The translations under genes were made by a program, and so were the position numbers. 64,000 nucleotides of DNA from Metopolophium dirhodum (lineage: Eukaryota > Arthropoda > Insecta > Hemiptera > Aphididae), in assembly GCF_019925205.1 (NCBI RefSeq), contig NC_083561.1, forward strand, positions 13,143,217 through 13,207,216, given 5' to 3'. How positions within the stretch are numbered: position 1 is the first letter of the stretch; each line of letters starts with the position of its first letter. Below, piece after piece: positions 22,971 to 36,399 of this stretch. Below the pieces are notes generated by a model, which made no database searches, was not told the DNA's origin, and saw only the letters and a program-made list of their open reading frames with translations.

Positions 22971-25219
22971 TTCTATTTTCTAATTTTTCAAAACATTATG
23001 ACATCCACAAAAAAGAAATCGGATCCTTTTAAAACCAAATATCTAGAATCATAAAACCAAAATATAGACATTGTTTCCGGAGACAAATAATAACGGAAAA
23101 ACAACCATAATATAGTATACTTAGATTTTTTTCAAGATATATTATACAATATACAGAAACCATTTAGTAATCTAATATTTGTTTTTGTCTAAAGTCTAAA
23201 TAGCAACTATATTATAAAGGTACGACAAAAAAAAGCTACATATAGTGGTAAATATTCGTCGAAACGTGTTTCCCATGAAAAATTTGTTATACATGATTTA
23301 CAACATAATATGTATATAATATATATGTGAAGGTAAAGGGATGATATTTGCTGTCATGTTTAGTATGTAACATATTATACAAACTAAAATTATTAATGGC
23401 CTTCTGTCCGTATTCATTTGTTCTTTAATTGTGTAAGCCACTAATTTAATTTCACTATATCGACTCTGTAGTCTGTATATAGTCACTGTTATTGTGAATC
23501 GAGCAAAATTTATAATTCATTGAATGAATTTATCATAACAATTATTTTTTTCCGTTAATTCAATATTTCGACGGTTGCCAAAATGTTATTAAGAATCCGC
23601 CAACGCCTGTCCGAAATAAAACTCCATCGGCAGTAATTAAAAATGTTATAACAAGTAACGACTAATGATGATATATAATATTATATTGTACCTATACTTA
23701 CAATATGCTATTCATACCAATTATTCAATAATTGTACACATTAATACATTATATAGTATGTTTAAGACTATTACTTTTTTTTTAATACATCGTGGTAATA
23801 CAATATTTATTATTTAGTTATCTATCAATATATAAAAAAATAAAATACTTAATTATTTTGATGTACATTTTAATTTACTCAATATCCAAAATTTAAACAG
23901 TATATTACAATATCAAGTTTCAAAAGAATAACGTATTTTATAACCAGCTAATTATAAACTCAACGACTTTCTTTCATTTTTTAGATTATTTAACAAATTA
24001 AAAGTTTTTAAATTATAATTATTATTATTATTACTTGCTAATAATGTTGTCAATAATCAATATTAGTAATCAGTTTCTTATGAAATTATAGCAGTATGCA
24101 GTTACATTTGGGATTTTTTTTTTTTGCTGAGTAGACAGTGAATGACAATTTACCTTGTACAATGTCATGAGGTTTAACTCATGTTCACTTTAGAAATAAT
24201 CTCTCATTCACCCGAAAAAAATACCATGTCTGAAATATTGATAAACCAAAGTTACAACAAGATATGTTAAAAACAAAGAGTTCATAAAATATATTATAAT
24301 GTATAGTAATATATTTTTACAAGAACGATCAGTAAAAAAAAATAATAATAAATAATAATCATACCTATATTTGAATGAGAATTTATTTTCTTCATGTTAC
24401 TTAATAGTAATTACATAAATTGAAATAATGAATTTATATCAATATCAGTGATGTATCAATATTAAAGAGTACAAATATTAAGTATTATATTTATAGCTAA
24501 CTAATTCATACCTTACAAATAAATAATTCTTTAATAAGATAACTAAAAATATATTTATTTAAATAAAGATTTTATCTAAAATAACTAGATGTACAGTTTA
24601 TATTTTATAATGTACCTATATTTTTTTATGCTCCGAAAAATGTGAACATTATATTAAACATTATTTAACTTATTGTAAATATAATTACCCCTATTTCAAC
24701 TATAATCATTATTTATTATATAATATTATTTATTTTGTGTTTCTATAAAACATAATTTTTACAACCTCGTCAATATTAAAACTACTAAAACAATTCATCC
24801 ATTAGAAAAAAAAAATGTTTACGATAGTAAAGTAGTATTATAAGCTATTATAAATTATAAATGAAACATTAAAAATATCTGTTTACAAAAAAAAAATTCA
24901 AGTCGTAAATAATACATAACATGTTTAATTACGGTTGAAATAACTACAAGTAAATATTAATCATTTGAATATTCCATGACTCCCATTAAATAGCATTCAT
25001 AATATAACATATAGTACCTACCTATCATAATAAAATATTGGCTTTCGAAACAAAAAATGAAAAAACTATTTTATACTTATATATATTATATTATATTCTA
25101 CATGTTATTAAGTATACCTACTTAATGCAGTAAAGGAAATTACATTTTTGTTGAGGTGTTTTCCTAGAAGAAAAACGCCAGTTGCAAAACATAAATTATA
25201 GGTATATTTTTTTTTATTA

Positions 25220-28200
25220 CTATTGTTCAACCCTGGCTATGTTACAAGAGCAGCAATGTGGAAACCAAAAAACGTCCACGTACAAATTATCTCCGGTCCC
25301 TTGCAATGCTACCAACCGTTTTTGGACGAATTTCTGTTTACACGACGTACTAAAACCAAGAGGTGTGTCACAAATTCCGTTGCACGGCTGATCCGGCTCT
25401 CTAGAAATAATAATATTTATTTTATTGTACCGAGTATCGTAATGATATTATAGTAAATATATAAAATAATAATATCCACACGCAGCATGAAAAGGATAAT
25501 CGTTTACCCACACAAATTGGTTCATGTCAGTACTATTAAAAAAACAAACTTTATAATTCATTTTTATAAAATCGTTTTCGTCGTATCTATGCGACCTTGA
25601 CATGGTGAGTTTTATGTAATTGAAAAAATAATCATTGATAAATACTAAATTGTGCTATTGATTCCCAACAATATTTTGTAGACAAATAATATTAATTGTT
25701 ATAATAATTATTCTTTCAAAAAAAATGTTATCCGAGAAAATGTATTTTTCACGGATTTAATATTTTAGACGGAATTTTCTAGTGGAAAAAAATTGAATAA
25801 CTATTTATAACTACATTTGGACATTTTTATTGTCAATCATATATTTAAATGTTGTTGAACACTTAACTTTATTATTTTACCCAAGTTTGTATCATTGTAT
25901 GTTATGTTTTTGTTTGATATTTATATTTAAACCAATAACTAATATTTATAAATTATAATGAAAATGTTTCATTTATTTTAATTATTGTTCGCAGTTGTTT
26001 TTACATTTTAATTGACATTTATTTTATTAGTAATATTAATTGCATGCAAAATGCTCATACATATATACAATGCAGTGGTATTTTTTTTATAGAGAAGGAG
26101 TTGTCATTTTGTTAAAACAAAAAACATTTACGACTTCATATAAAACTTCATATTTTATTTATAATATCGGTTAAAAGATTTAAAGTAATCAAATAATATT
26201 AAAATTTATTAACATTTCGTTTTAGAATTTGTAATAAAATATTATGACTGTTATGAGCATTGTATTTTTATGAAAAATCAATTTTATGTATTGTGTCATA
26301 TTAAATTATGCTTTATTTAATTTGAATTTATATAAACTGAAAAATATTCCATTACTTGCAATTAGCCAATTAGGTATAAGTATGCTTTATATATTAATTA
26401 ATATTATTGTTGTATAACTGTGTAAGGGCTATTATAAATCTACCGTACCTACCCGCGATTTGATTCATAAAACATATTTAGTGTTGCTTAAGAAATTTAA
26501 AATTTAAAAATCATTTAACTTGAATGTGTAACAATACATTTTAATGTAAGATTAAAAACTAAATAATATACGGTAATAAATTAAGTCATTGAATTATTCA
26601 CAACGTTAAAATAATCAAACGGCGCTAATTATAGGCAAACATGCGTACGCCAATGTGTAGATATGATACCAGTTTACAAAATCTTCACATTGATAATTAT
26701 AAGAATTTACTAAAAAAAAAAAATATTAAACTTACGCGCAGATTTCCGACCTTATGGATTGTGTATACATATCGGACGGGGTGCGTACCATATTAACTAC
26801 ATATTTCCATTCACCTTGAATGTTTAATGCTGCTTTAGGAAATATGTTGTTTTTTTTAACTTGGCATAATTGAACATCGTCTTGTCTTTTTCTTCTATTA
26901 TATACACCTCCGTGATTGGTACTTAAAAATCACAACAAACCAGTCATTTTTTTTTTAGTTATTAATATAGTGTACTATTTTTGACCTCTTAGACACAATA
27001 TTAGGGATATTTATGCCTTATCAATGTGACTAATATTTTGAAAATCAAACAAAATTATTATATCTGAATCTAAAAAAATATATTAAAATAAAAAGTTTTT
27101 GGACTCTTCTTTTTTGTGATTTTAAATAATTTATAGTATTTTTACCTTGGAATCTAATTCATATGATTAATTTCTTACTTGATATTTAAATGTCGATTTT
27201 GGTCAATGATCGGAGACTCTGTTAAGGACACCTGAGGTAAATCATACGTTCTATCTGGATAGCCAACAAATTCGTCTTTAGTATCGTTTTGATAATCGTG
27301 GTAATCGCCATAACCGTTATTATAGTTATTATTATTCTGACTGAAATCAAAAATCAAACTTTTGTATAATTTTGAACATTTGAAAAACTTATTTATAGTA
27401 GTTACTTTTGATAATAAGGTCTGTCGAAAAGTTTTTCTTCGTTAAAAAAAGATTTAAAGTTCTTGTCCGATTTTGTAACCAGGTAACTTATCAACTGTCT
27501 GTAACATATTAATATTTAGTATTTAATATTTTAATATTACAAGCATAAAAACCGACACCTTATTTATGTACAAATATTATAATTTATAACTCAGCTAAAC
27601 AATCGCAGTTCATTATATAATGGCACACCGAGTTTGGCTGAGTTACGTTCAAAGTTCACGTTGATAATTTGATTTAACTACCAGATGGTAGTTGCAGCCA
27701 AACGGATAACTGATTGCTGATTGGAATAATACAAAAAAAACAGACGAAGATATCATGTTAAGTTTTTTTTGTTACGTTATTTGCGTATTGAACATGTATA
27801 TGAAATATTGAATAGAAAAGGTATATTTATAGTACTTTTGAAATTTTGAAATTGTATTTATTGTTTCTATTACCTGATTGCAATGGCCAATTTTTACTAT
27901 ATTGGGCTTAAGAGTTTAAATAATTTTCTTTTCACATACCTGTACAAGTCTGCGTATAAATTTTAATTGTCTAATATTAATAAGTACGTACTTAAATTAA
28001 AATTATGAATATTTATCACTTATTTACTATGAAAATGCATTACAAACAAGTATTTTGACTGACTGCAACTGGCTTTATAATTCTGATTTTCTGGCATTGA
28101 TAGACGATAGAATGATTATTAATTATTAACAATTATTTATAATGGATTTTATATATTAATGGCTATGGTTCATTAGATTCAAATATCTGGCACCTATGGT

Positions 28201-30983
28201 GACTATAGGTCTAATAGAGCAGTGGGTACAAATATGAAATTGTTACAGTTTGGAATATCCGGTGCGTCACTAAAAATAGTATGACTGCGGAATCTGCGGG
28301 AATATTCTGCATCAAAATCATAGGCACAATTTCGGAGGTACTTGAGGGTGCTTAGAAACCCCAACATTCATATTAGCTCCCCTAAATGTTTGATAACATC
28401 ATCGAATTTTTAATGACTATAATATTATGCCATAGGTATTTAGATACATTTATTTATAAGACCTTATCATTTTCATAATAATAATAATAATAATAATACA
28501 TAGGTACCTATCAGAATAATAATATAGATAATAATGTATTATAATATGTAAGTTATAGGTAATTGTTTATAGTAAGATTAATGTGAAGGTGAATAAAATT
28601 AAGGTGTATGAATGGAGGGGGGAGGGGGCAAAGCCCCCACTTATCATTTTAGTCGACGTAAATCTAGCACCCCCATACATTTAACCAAAATTGCGCCTAT
28701 GATCAATATACCATACTTTAACATAAATAATAGCTACAGTGGAAACTTATTCTTTATCTAAGACTGCATCCTACCTATTCGTGATAGAAATTAATATAAG
28801 CTGTTTGGGCAAGCTGTGTATCATTTATATGTTTTTTTCCATGTTGCCCGTTACAGACCATTCCCCGCCAGCCTAAAAATTTATAAGCTTTCTATCGCGA
28901 ATAGAAAATTAGGAAAACCAGATATATCATAATATTATATAAATTCATTTGTAACATAGACTTAGAGTTTTAAGTTTTAAAAATACATATTATATTAACA
29001 AGTGTAAATTATTTTACTGTACAAACCGAAAAGACTACTGGGATATGACACATAAGGACCAAAGCATTTATCTTATAACCTTATAAATAAAAATCCCGTG
29101 TCACGTCTTTGTCCGGAATAAACTCCGAAACTACTGGACCGATCTTGATGAAATTTTTACAATGTGTGTAATTTGGCCGAACTTAAAATATAGGATAATT
29201 TTAAAAGGGAGAGTATCAACCCCGGGAGGTGCTAAAACAAAATTTTGAGATTTCAGATGGAAATTTTTGTTTATAAATGGTTGCCATGGGTTTTTAATAA
29301 TAAAAATAATAAAAAAAAAAACTATTTGCTTTGCTTTTTAAATATAAATTATAATATAATAACAAACTATAAAAACGTGAAATGAAAATCTCTGTACAGG
29401 CTGAACTCTGGAACTAGTTATCAGATCTTCTTGGATTTTTTTTTTAAATGAAAGAGTATTTCACGGAGAAGGTTTATATGAAAGAAAATGTTAGATTGCT
29501 ATTGATTATTCGGGCATGTTTGTTGATTTGTATTATTATTTTTTGTCAATATAGGTACATATATATAATATAATATACAAGAAGATCTGATAAGTAGTTC
29601 TAGAGTTTAGTCTGTAAATACTTATGGTCTCTGTATGGTGTATTTATATAGTTAGAAATTGATTATATTAATCCATCGTAGGTGGAATTAAGTAAAAACG
29701 ACAAACTTGGTATAACTTTGATACTTTAGAGTTAAATCATACACTTACGTACAAACAGCACGGCAAGGACCGCGATCTACCGCAGGTAGATTGCCTACTT
29801 GATAATGTACTGCTGCGAATCAGAATTTTTATTCCGGGCAACGGAAAAGTTAAGATAAATTTTGAACACCATACACCGAATATTAAATAACGAATTGAAC
29901 AAAGTTTGAGTCATATAGAGTTGATACATTTAACGGGCAACGAAGTGCACGGGATCAGCTAGTATAGTATAAAAAATGCGAAACTTGTATAACACCCACA
30001 TAAAAGTTCTGACATTCGATATTTCGATGTGAGTTTGAAACTAACTACAGTTGATTTTGTTTAATACTATAGTACAGACTGTATAGTTCAATGTAATAAG
30101 TAATGACATTGTTCGACCATTGTAATATAATGAAACATTATTATAGTTAGATATTAGGTTTTTATTCTTCAATATTCGTATATATGGTATATGGTATTTT
30201 ATATTAACAATTAAATAAAAAAATAAGTAGGTAGCTAAAAGTATTTAAAAACAGAATTCTGCCTACAAGTTTTTTTCTTACAAAAAAGATTTAAAGTTCT
30301 TGTCCGATTTTGCAATCAGGTAAATTATCAGTTCTCTGTAACATATTTATATTAGCTAGGTATTCAATGTAACAAACATAAATACAGACACCATAATATT
30401 TATGTATGTGCAATGTGCATATAGTATATCTGAATTCCGGATTATGTGTTATACTGTTATATATGCTATTATACTACCTGTATAATATTTATTTAACTAT
30501 ATATATATAATAATGATCATCGATTAGTAGGTAAGTATAATACTAACGTAAATGTTTAAGTTTTATTATTGTTCGTATTGTTCCAATAATATAAACAAAA
30601 TGTATTATAATTATTTATACTATTACTTATATTTTTGTTTAAAATCCCCCACACCAATTTAATATTATACACAGTTATATTATAGGTATACGGACGTACA
30701 ATATTATAATAAACTATTATATTATGTGCGAGTTCTGCTGCAATCAGCTTCGTTCAGGGTTTGTACTACGTGTTTTCGAAACGACTTACTCTGGATATCT
30801 GTCGATAGTTTCACAAAATGTGACGTCACCGTGATAATTCCGAACGCACCTGGGGACTTGGCCGACAGGCGCGGGAACGAAGGGCTCGTTGTATCTACAC
30901 CCGCCGTATGAGTGTTGACAAGGCGCGTGTCCGTAGGCTACAGACAACATCAACACCATCAGCGTCCACCACTCGCTAACCAT
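25220..30983 (-). CDS. Spaetzle-family cystine-knot cytokine precursor, five coding exons
   Basis: Coding exons on the minus strand are 30983-30790, 27498-27406, 27340-27179, 26921-26736 and 25400-25220. All internal junctions are phase 2 with GT-AG sites, and the sum is 816 nt for 271 residues. Residues 1-20 form a signal peptide. The prodomain has a conserved block near 44-85 (Cys46, TFCE at 55-58, YP at 63-64) and a low-complexity Asn/Tyr part. RRKR at 159-162 is the likely proteolytic activation site, releasing a 109-residue domain with Cys169, 211, 218, 222, 232, 261, 262 and 264. Motifs such as GEWKYVVN, FVQKRLVAL and DVFWFPHCC are typical of Spaetzle ligands, which are cut extracellularly and activate Toll-family receptors. 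By eye the closest type is Spz3/Spz4, but the paralogue is not certain. The start ATG sits directly after an acceptor (TTGTTTGCAG), implying an upstream 5'UTR exon. An AATAAA lies just past the stop. Confidence 0.88.
27420..27570 (-). repeat. source copy of a duplicated exon-2 segment
   Basis: Spans part of exon 2 (27498-27406) of the Spaetzle-like gene and the intron sequence upstream of it. A diverged direct copy lies at about 30255-30405 in the preceding intron. Confidence 0.75.
28319..28701. mobile_element. hAT-like MITE, 383 bp
   Basis: Ends CATAGGCACAATTTCGG and CCAAAATTGCGCCTATG form a 17-bp terminal inverted repeat with two mismatches. Flanks ATCAAAAT (28311-28318) and ATCAATAT (28702-28709) look like an 8-bp target duplication with one change. 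No open frame is present. It lies inside intron 1 of the Spaetzle-like gene. Confidence 0.65.
28775..28915. mobile_element. short MITE-like inverted repeat
   Basis: CTATTCGTGATAGAAA near the left edge pairs with TTTCTATCGCGAATAG near the right edge. The pair flanks about 100 bp without coding capacity, next to the hAT-like element. Confidence 0.5.
29094..29962 (+). mobile_element. non-autonomous Helitron-like element
   Basis: Begins TCCCGTGTCACG and ends GTGCACGGGATCAGCTAG, followed by T. A CTAG end before T is the Helitron signature, and ATCCCGTG/CACGGGAT form short subterminal inverted repeats. The line TCCGAAACTACTGGACCGAT near the left end is a common part of insect repeats of this kind. 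A second, degraded relative lies at 33290-34045. The call rests on the termini, as no Rep/helicase coding is present. A separate MITE is nested inside. Confidence 0.55.
29391..29622. mobile_element. MITE with about 45-bp inverted repeats nested in the Helitron-like element
   Basis: The left arm (about 29391-29437, with GGAACTAGTTATCAGATCTT) is mirrored by the right arm (about 29578-29622, with AAGATCTGATAAGTAGTTCT). The arms enclose roughly 140 bp of non-coding sequence. Confidence 0.65.
30255..30405 (-). repeat. diverged copy of the Spaetzle exon-2 segment in intron 1
   Basis: Similarity to 27420-27570 runs through the acceptor region, the first half of the exon and beyond. In the original frame the copy would reach a stop after KSFL, but a new GTAAGA donor lies just before that point. 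Confidence 0.75.
30282..30335 (-). CDS. candidate alternative exon 2 of the Spaetzle-like gene (54 nt)
   Basis: Inside intron 1, an acceptor (TTACAG) is followed by 54 bases that enter in phase 2 and leave in phase 2 at GTAAGA, exactly matching exon 1 and exon 3. The encoded peptide (E, LIIYLIAK, SDKNFKS, F) parallels the first half of exon 2 (QLISYLVTKSDKNFKSF) but lacks its last 14 or so residues. It may be an alternative exon or a decaying duplicate that happens to keep phase. Sequence cannot decide; transcript reads are needed. Confidence 0.4.
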
Positions 30984-33289
30984 CTGCAAACAATCGACAG
31001 TTATAGGTACATTGAGTATAGTTTCCGTTCATGGTATTCATAATATGTAATATTATAATCGATAAGACACATTTAAAAAGATGAAAATGTGAAAATAAAA
31101 CGATTAACAACATATTATTATCATTATAATATACTATATAGATAGCAATTATTGATGGAATTGTTTTTTGGAAAGCACAAATAATAAATTTTAAAAGCCC
31201 TCAGAATTAATTACAAATACATATATATTATGATACCTAGTTGTGTATATTTAAATGTAATTTAAAGTCATCTTCTTTTTACGGTCTAATTTTTACAATA
31301 ATGCTATAATACCAGGTCCTAACTAAAATAAATCAAAAGGTGATCGATAATGGAAATTTCCAAGTTATTGATATAAATCCAACATTTATGAATGTTACCT
31401 TAGTTACTCAACTAAAATGATGAGTTTTTAAAGTTAGTATTCAATTATAAATAACTAAAGTAAGTGGAGAATATTAGATACATATTAACCTAGGCGTAAA
31501 AACTTATCTAATATGTCAATTAACGTCATTTGCATGTCAATGAATTCTGTAAATTGTTTAATATATGACATAGAAACAAGACGAATGAAATGTACAAAAC
31601 AATATTATATCATTCTATCATTTTTTTTTTCAAGAATGCACACAAAAATAGCAGTTATAGCCTTATAGGTTGATAATATTTTATCAACTATTTAAAAATA
31701 TTTACAAATTCATACATGTCACAAACACATTACCGTTGAATTAAACACAACAAAACTCATGTCTTTGATTTAATACAAACCTAATATTATTATTCAATTG
31801 ATATACCTATTTAAACTTTCTCCAAATTATTATTTTAACTGATCTAAGTATACCAAGGCTATACGCTTATAATCTTTTTTTTTACTTTCTATTTTTATAC
31901 AAATAATTATTAGCAAAATGTTTACCAATACTAAACAATGCACTGTTATAGTACGATATTAGTGCTTAATGTAATAATTTTAATTTGGAGGTGTCCCTTC
32001 AAACCAATCCTATTTCTTTTAATATTTGATCCAATGTAACAATCGTCTGTGGGTGAGCATAATATTATTATGAACAGTTTTTATAAGTGGGTTCGGCACT
32101 CAGGTTAATGAATTATGAAATAATGCATTATTCAATAATATAGTCCGAGAATCGTAATAAATATTAATTAGTTGAACACTATACAATTTTAAAAACTGAT
32201 ACAATCAAAAATATTTAATTGACAAAAAAGCTTATGAAAATTGTATAATTTACTAATTATTAATTTTAAAAGCTTTATAGATTACATATGGAAGTAATTA
32301 AACAATTTACTGAACAAATCTATTCAGAAATTAAAATGATTCTCTGTATGGTTGAAATGTTTAATTCCTGCCAAAAACCTTTTTTTTTTTTAAATCGTTT
32401 ATTAAAATAAATGTTTACAATCTGTACTTGGGTGCACAATAAGTAAAATGTTTAGCTATATAATGAGAAAGGACGTGAGAGACTTTAAGGCGCCTGCGAG
32501 CTTGAGTGATTTACTTAAAAGGTATGCGTCAGTGATACACCTACATACATTAATGAGTATTTTATGATACAAACTATTTGTATGCTATACACAAATAATA
32601 TGTCACGATTTTATTCTCACGAAAACATGAACATTGTCGAATCTCTATCTTGTATAATTTGTTTACTTTCCTTGTGTAAAAATTATGTTATTTTCTGTGG
32701 GAATTCTATACATAATATTATATAATTATTCTATATAAAATATCTGTACTAATATGAATGCAATCAAAATATTATTCAAACGCAATAGCATCCGCACCGC
32801 TTACTCCTTTAGTACAATATTTTACCTTTAGACATTGTCACGACATACGGACATTTATAACTTTTATAAGTATATTTTATCACTTCAATGGATACCTATG
32901 CATAGAATGTAGGTACCCATGTCTGATTGTCCTTTATGGATTCCTACACTATTCATCCGATGGCCATAAAACTTTGGGAAGTTTTATTGAGTATACTCCG
33001 GCTAAGGATTCTGGTATATTACATACTGGCGCTGGACACTGCCTTCATGCATTATAGACAGTGCGGCTGTCATCGATCACAGATTATTGTTTTCTACAAA
33101 AGTAAATGAAACTACCCACGAAAAAAAAACCTACTGCAAAGTGTACTCCACTATTATTACTGAATGGCCGAGATAAATATAAAAGCGTTTCCACAATAGC
33201 CGAATTATTTATATTACTATCAAAATTATACCTTAAAACAATTAATAAGATAATTAATTTATAAAATGATTCTTTTATATGCTTATTGT

Positions 33290-34045
33290 TGCCTATAGAC
33301 TCAAAAACCACTCTACCGATTTAGATGACAATTTCAGAGATTGTTCTTAGAGTTACCAAAAAAGTTTAGAGAGTAGTTTAAAGAACGATACACCAATATA
33401 AAGCCGTATTTTGAATTAATTGATAATTTTTTCCCTGGTTATATCAAAAACCACCGGACAAACGATGACACATTGCATCCATCCAATCCACCGTAGGGAC
33501 TAAGTAAAAACTCAAAAATTGGTATAACTTTGAATCTAAACTCTTAAGAGTTAGAAATTATGCACTTATGTACGCACATCGCGGGGTTCGCAATTCGGAG
33601 GTTATATATAATGTGTAATTGTGTAATTGTGTATTATAATCACAAGCTAGTCTCACGGGAAACGCCAAGCGAGATGGCTATAATATTAATATAATCGAAC
33701 TTGTCCTGATGACTGACTCACTGACTGATCAACGTAGAGCCTAAACAATTATAGCTTGAGGCTTGACATTTTCACGGTACCTTCGTACCCCCATGGCACC
33801 ATGTAAGTGTACATTAGCAATATTCGCATTTTAAAGTGGCGCTGGCACTAGTATTTTGAGATTCAAGGTAATAGTTGGAAATCGAAATTTATTTTGTTTA
33901 TAAATAATTGTTATCATTAGTTACAGATTATAATAGAAATATAAGAACGTTTTTAAGTTTTTATCACCGTCACACCGAATATTAAATAACAAATTGAACA
34001 AAGTTTGAATCATATAGAGTTTGCATTTTTAACGGGCATTTTTTT
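33290..34045 (+). mobile_element. degraded relative of the Helitron-like element
   Basis: Several segments match 29094-29962 in the same order. These include TTGGTATAACTTTGA near 33517 and the stretch ACACCGAATATTAAATAAC to AACGGGCA near 33970-34037. The 3' terminus is missing or replaced after AACGGGCA. Confidence 0.55.
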
Positions 34046-36399
34046 ATATTTTAGGACTGGGATGTAATGGAAATATAGTATATAGGAAATGTAATGGTTT
34101 ATAGTCGTCATGACATCATTACACCTATTGGTGGGCTAGTTTTTTATTTCATTATAACGCTGCAATACTTAAATCATAAAATAGTTAATAGTTCCTGTTT
34201 ATCAAATAACATGACTTTATTATTATAATCCGTAAAATACATTCGTACGTCTCGTACCTACTCAATAATTCCATGATATGAAACTATCTGGTGTCTACAA
34301 ATCTAAGTTACTATTTATTTATCCAAGCTTCCAAGGTAAATGTAATAACAAAATTTGGTTTTTCCCCATCACCTAGTTTATGTTTAACTATGACTATTGT
34401 TCTACAGTGATTTTATTGGTTTTCTGTTTATGAAGACATTCACCAAAATATCGTCATCAGATTGCATTTCCTTAACTATATACAATTTTGCAGTCTTGAA
34501 TCTTGATAGATATGTCTCAGCGTTCAAATAATATTGAAATACCTAGCAGAAAATTACTTTTGAAACCTTGTAACCTTTTGTTTTTAATTTTGAAATACTA
34601 CAGATGCGTGTACTTTTGATAGTATCAAAAAGAGGTCATATAATTTGAATGTGTATTGCTATATATTATTAACAAAACAGTTAATTCATTGAATAATATG
34701 ATCTTTTCACCAAAATGTTTTAAGTTGTGCTATAGTTAAAAATAAAAATAATGTTCACGTCTATAGTTTATAGCGCACAATAAAAAATACAATGAACACC
34801 CTACGCAATATATCTATATAGGCATGTATTATTTGAATGGAGTTATTGGCCTGCAACGGTTTGTTGCGACTCCCCAGGTGCATTTAATGGTTTTTGCTAG
34901 TTAGCTGGACTTCAACCACACCTGGCTAGTTATTTATCAAAGAAATTTGGTTTTTATTTCAAATATTTTTTAATACAATTTAATTCGTTAAATCTATAGA
35001 ATAAATATCCACCCCACATTTAATAATAATAATAAATCGTAAATATAATATTATTTGCTTCACAAATTTACTTTTTATTCATGTCAGATATAATGTGGTT
35101 AAAACAACTAATTTATCTATTAACAAAGTTAAATAACTGTAAAGAAACATATACATAAAAACTTTAGCTAAACATACATAAAACTTTTTTATTATTGTTT
35201 GTATTAGCATCTCATAAGTCTCTAGTACAATTTCTTATGACATTTTTGGCGGTCAAACTATGAATTTTATTTATCTAGTGGTATTATGTAGTTATACTTA
35301 CTAGTTACTAATGACTAAACCAAAATAAACTTAAAAAGTAAATATTGTAATACTCGAGACAAACTGGGCTCTATGACCTTAACTCAAATCTTGAGAACTG
35401 AAAATCATTATTTAGATACTTTAAGCTATAGGACACTGTCTTGTACAAGGCTAACGTGTTAAACTATATTTTATCTACAGATTTATCACACATAAGTGCA
35501 TCTTTATACCCCCAACAAAACAAATGTATGGATAGATGATTTCAATATTTTGTATTACTATTAATAGTATAGGTTAGGTATATACTATATTATGTTAAAC
35601 ATTGAGAATTCAACATTTTTGTTTACGGCAATTATATATTTAAAGAATAAATATGCACGTCCCCAAAAAAATTATCATGTTCAATTTTTCCCTAAACAAA
35701 TACAAATTATTCAATATATTGGATGCTTATAAAATATTAAATTATATACTTTATGTAAAACATATATACGTATACATAATCTATATACGTTTATAACGAA
35801 GCAATTTATTATATTCTGCCTGCAGAAGAGAGTCATAGTATTAATGTATTATGAATAATAATTAAATATATTAAATTTGTATCTTTTATGAAAATATTCG
35901 TGTGTCTAAACTCTACAGACACATTATTTTTAGTTTAAAAATACAATTTGATTCTCTGCATGGTTTACTCAAAATAAGGCCAAGATTTTGTTTCAAAATG
36001 GATGACCAACATTTATAATATTACTTCATACGTGCACATATATTTTAAGTAAAAAATTCATATAATAATATAGGACTTTATAATATAATGCATAGGTCTC
36101 TCGATCTGCTCAAAATCTAAAAGCTAATTAACTGTAAAAAAAATTAAACAACAGACCGTTACAGTACGCATTAATCCGTTCGGGAATGGGTGGCAGGACA
36201 TAGCATATGTTCAGTATAAGGTCGCGCTATATAATACACTGGATGATCCAATCGTAAATACATATTATAATATAATAAGTAATAAGTAATAACATGCAAT
36301 ATTTACTGGACGTGCGTTGGTGCGTATATTAATTATTATCGTTCGTATACACTCAGGGAACGCATACAATGCGATGTTTGTTTTTTATTACTATTCTAA

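Larger units (their letters stand above)
19321..25219. other. intergenic AT-rich region with transposon relics
   Basis: No gene is supported between the Tet promoter block and the 3' end of the Spaetzle-like gene. It contains a foldback element at about 21585-21893 and a second inverted-end repeat at about 22124-22970, both entered separately. The rest is AT-rich sequence. Confidence 0.5.

Noticed and set aside
32758..33311. possible gene in a slightly GC-richer patch
   Set aside because: Open frames on both strands are short, with no recognisable domain or consistent splice sites. A decayed repeat is possible.
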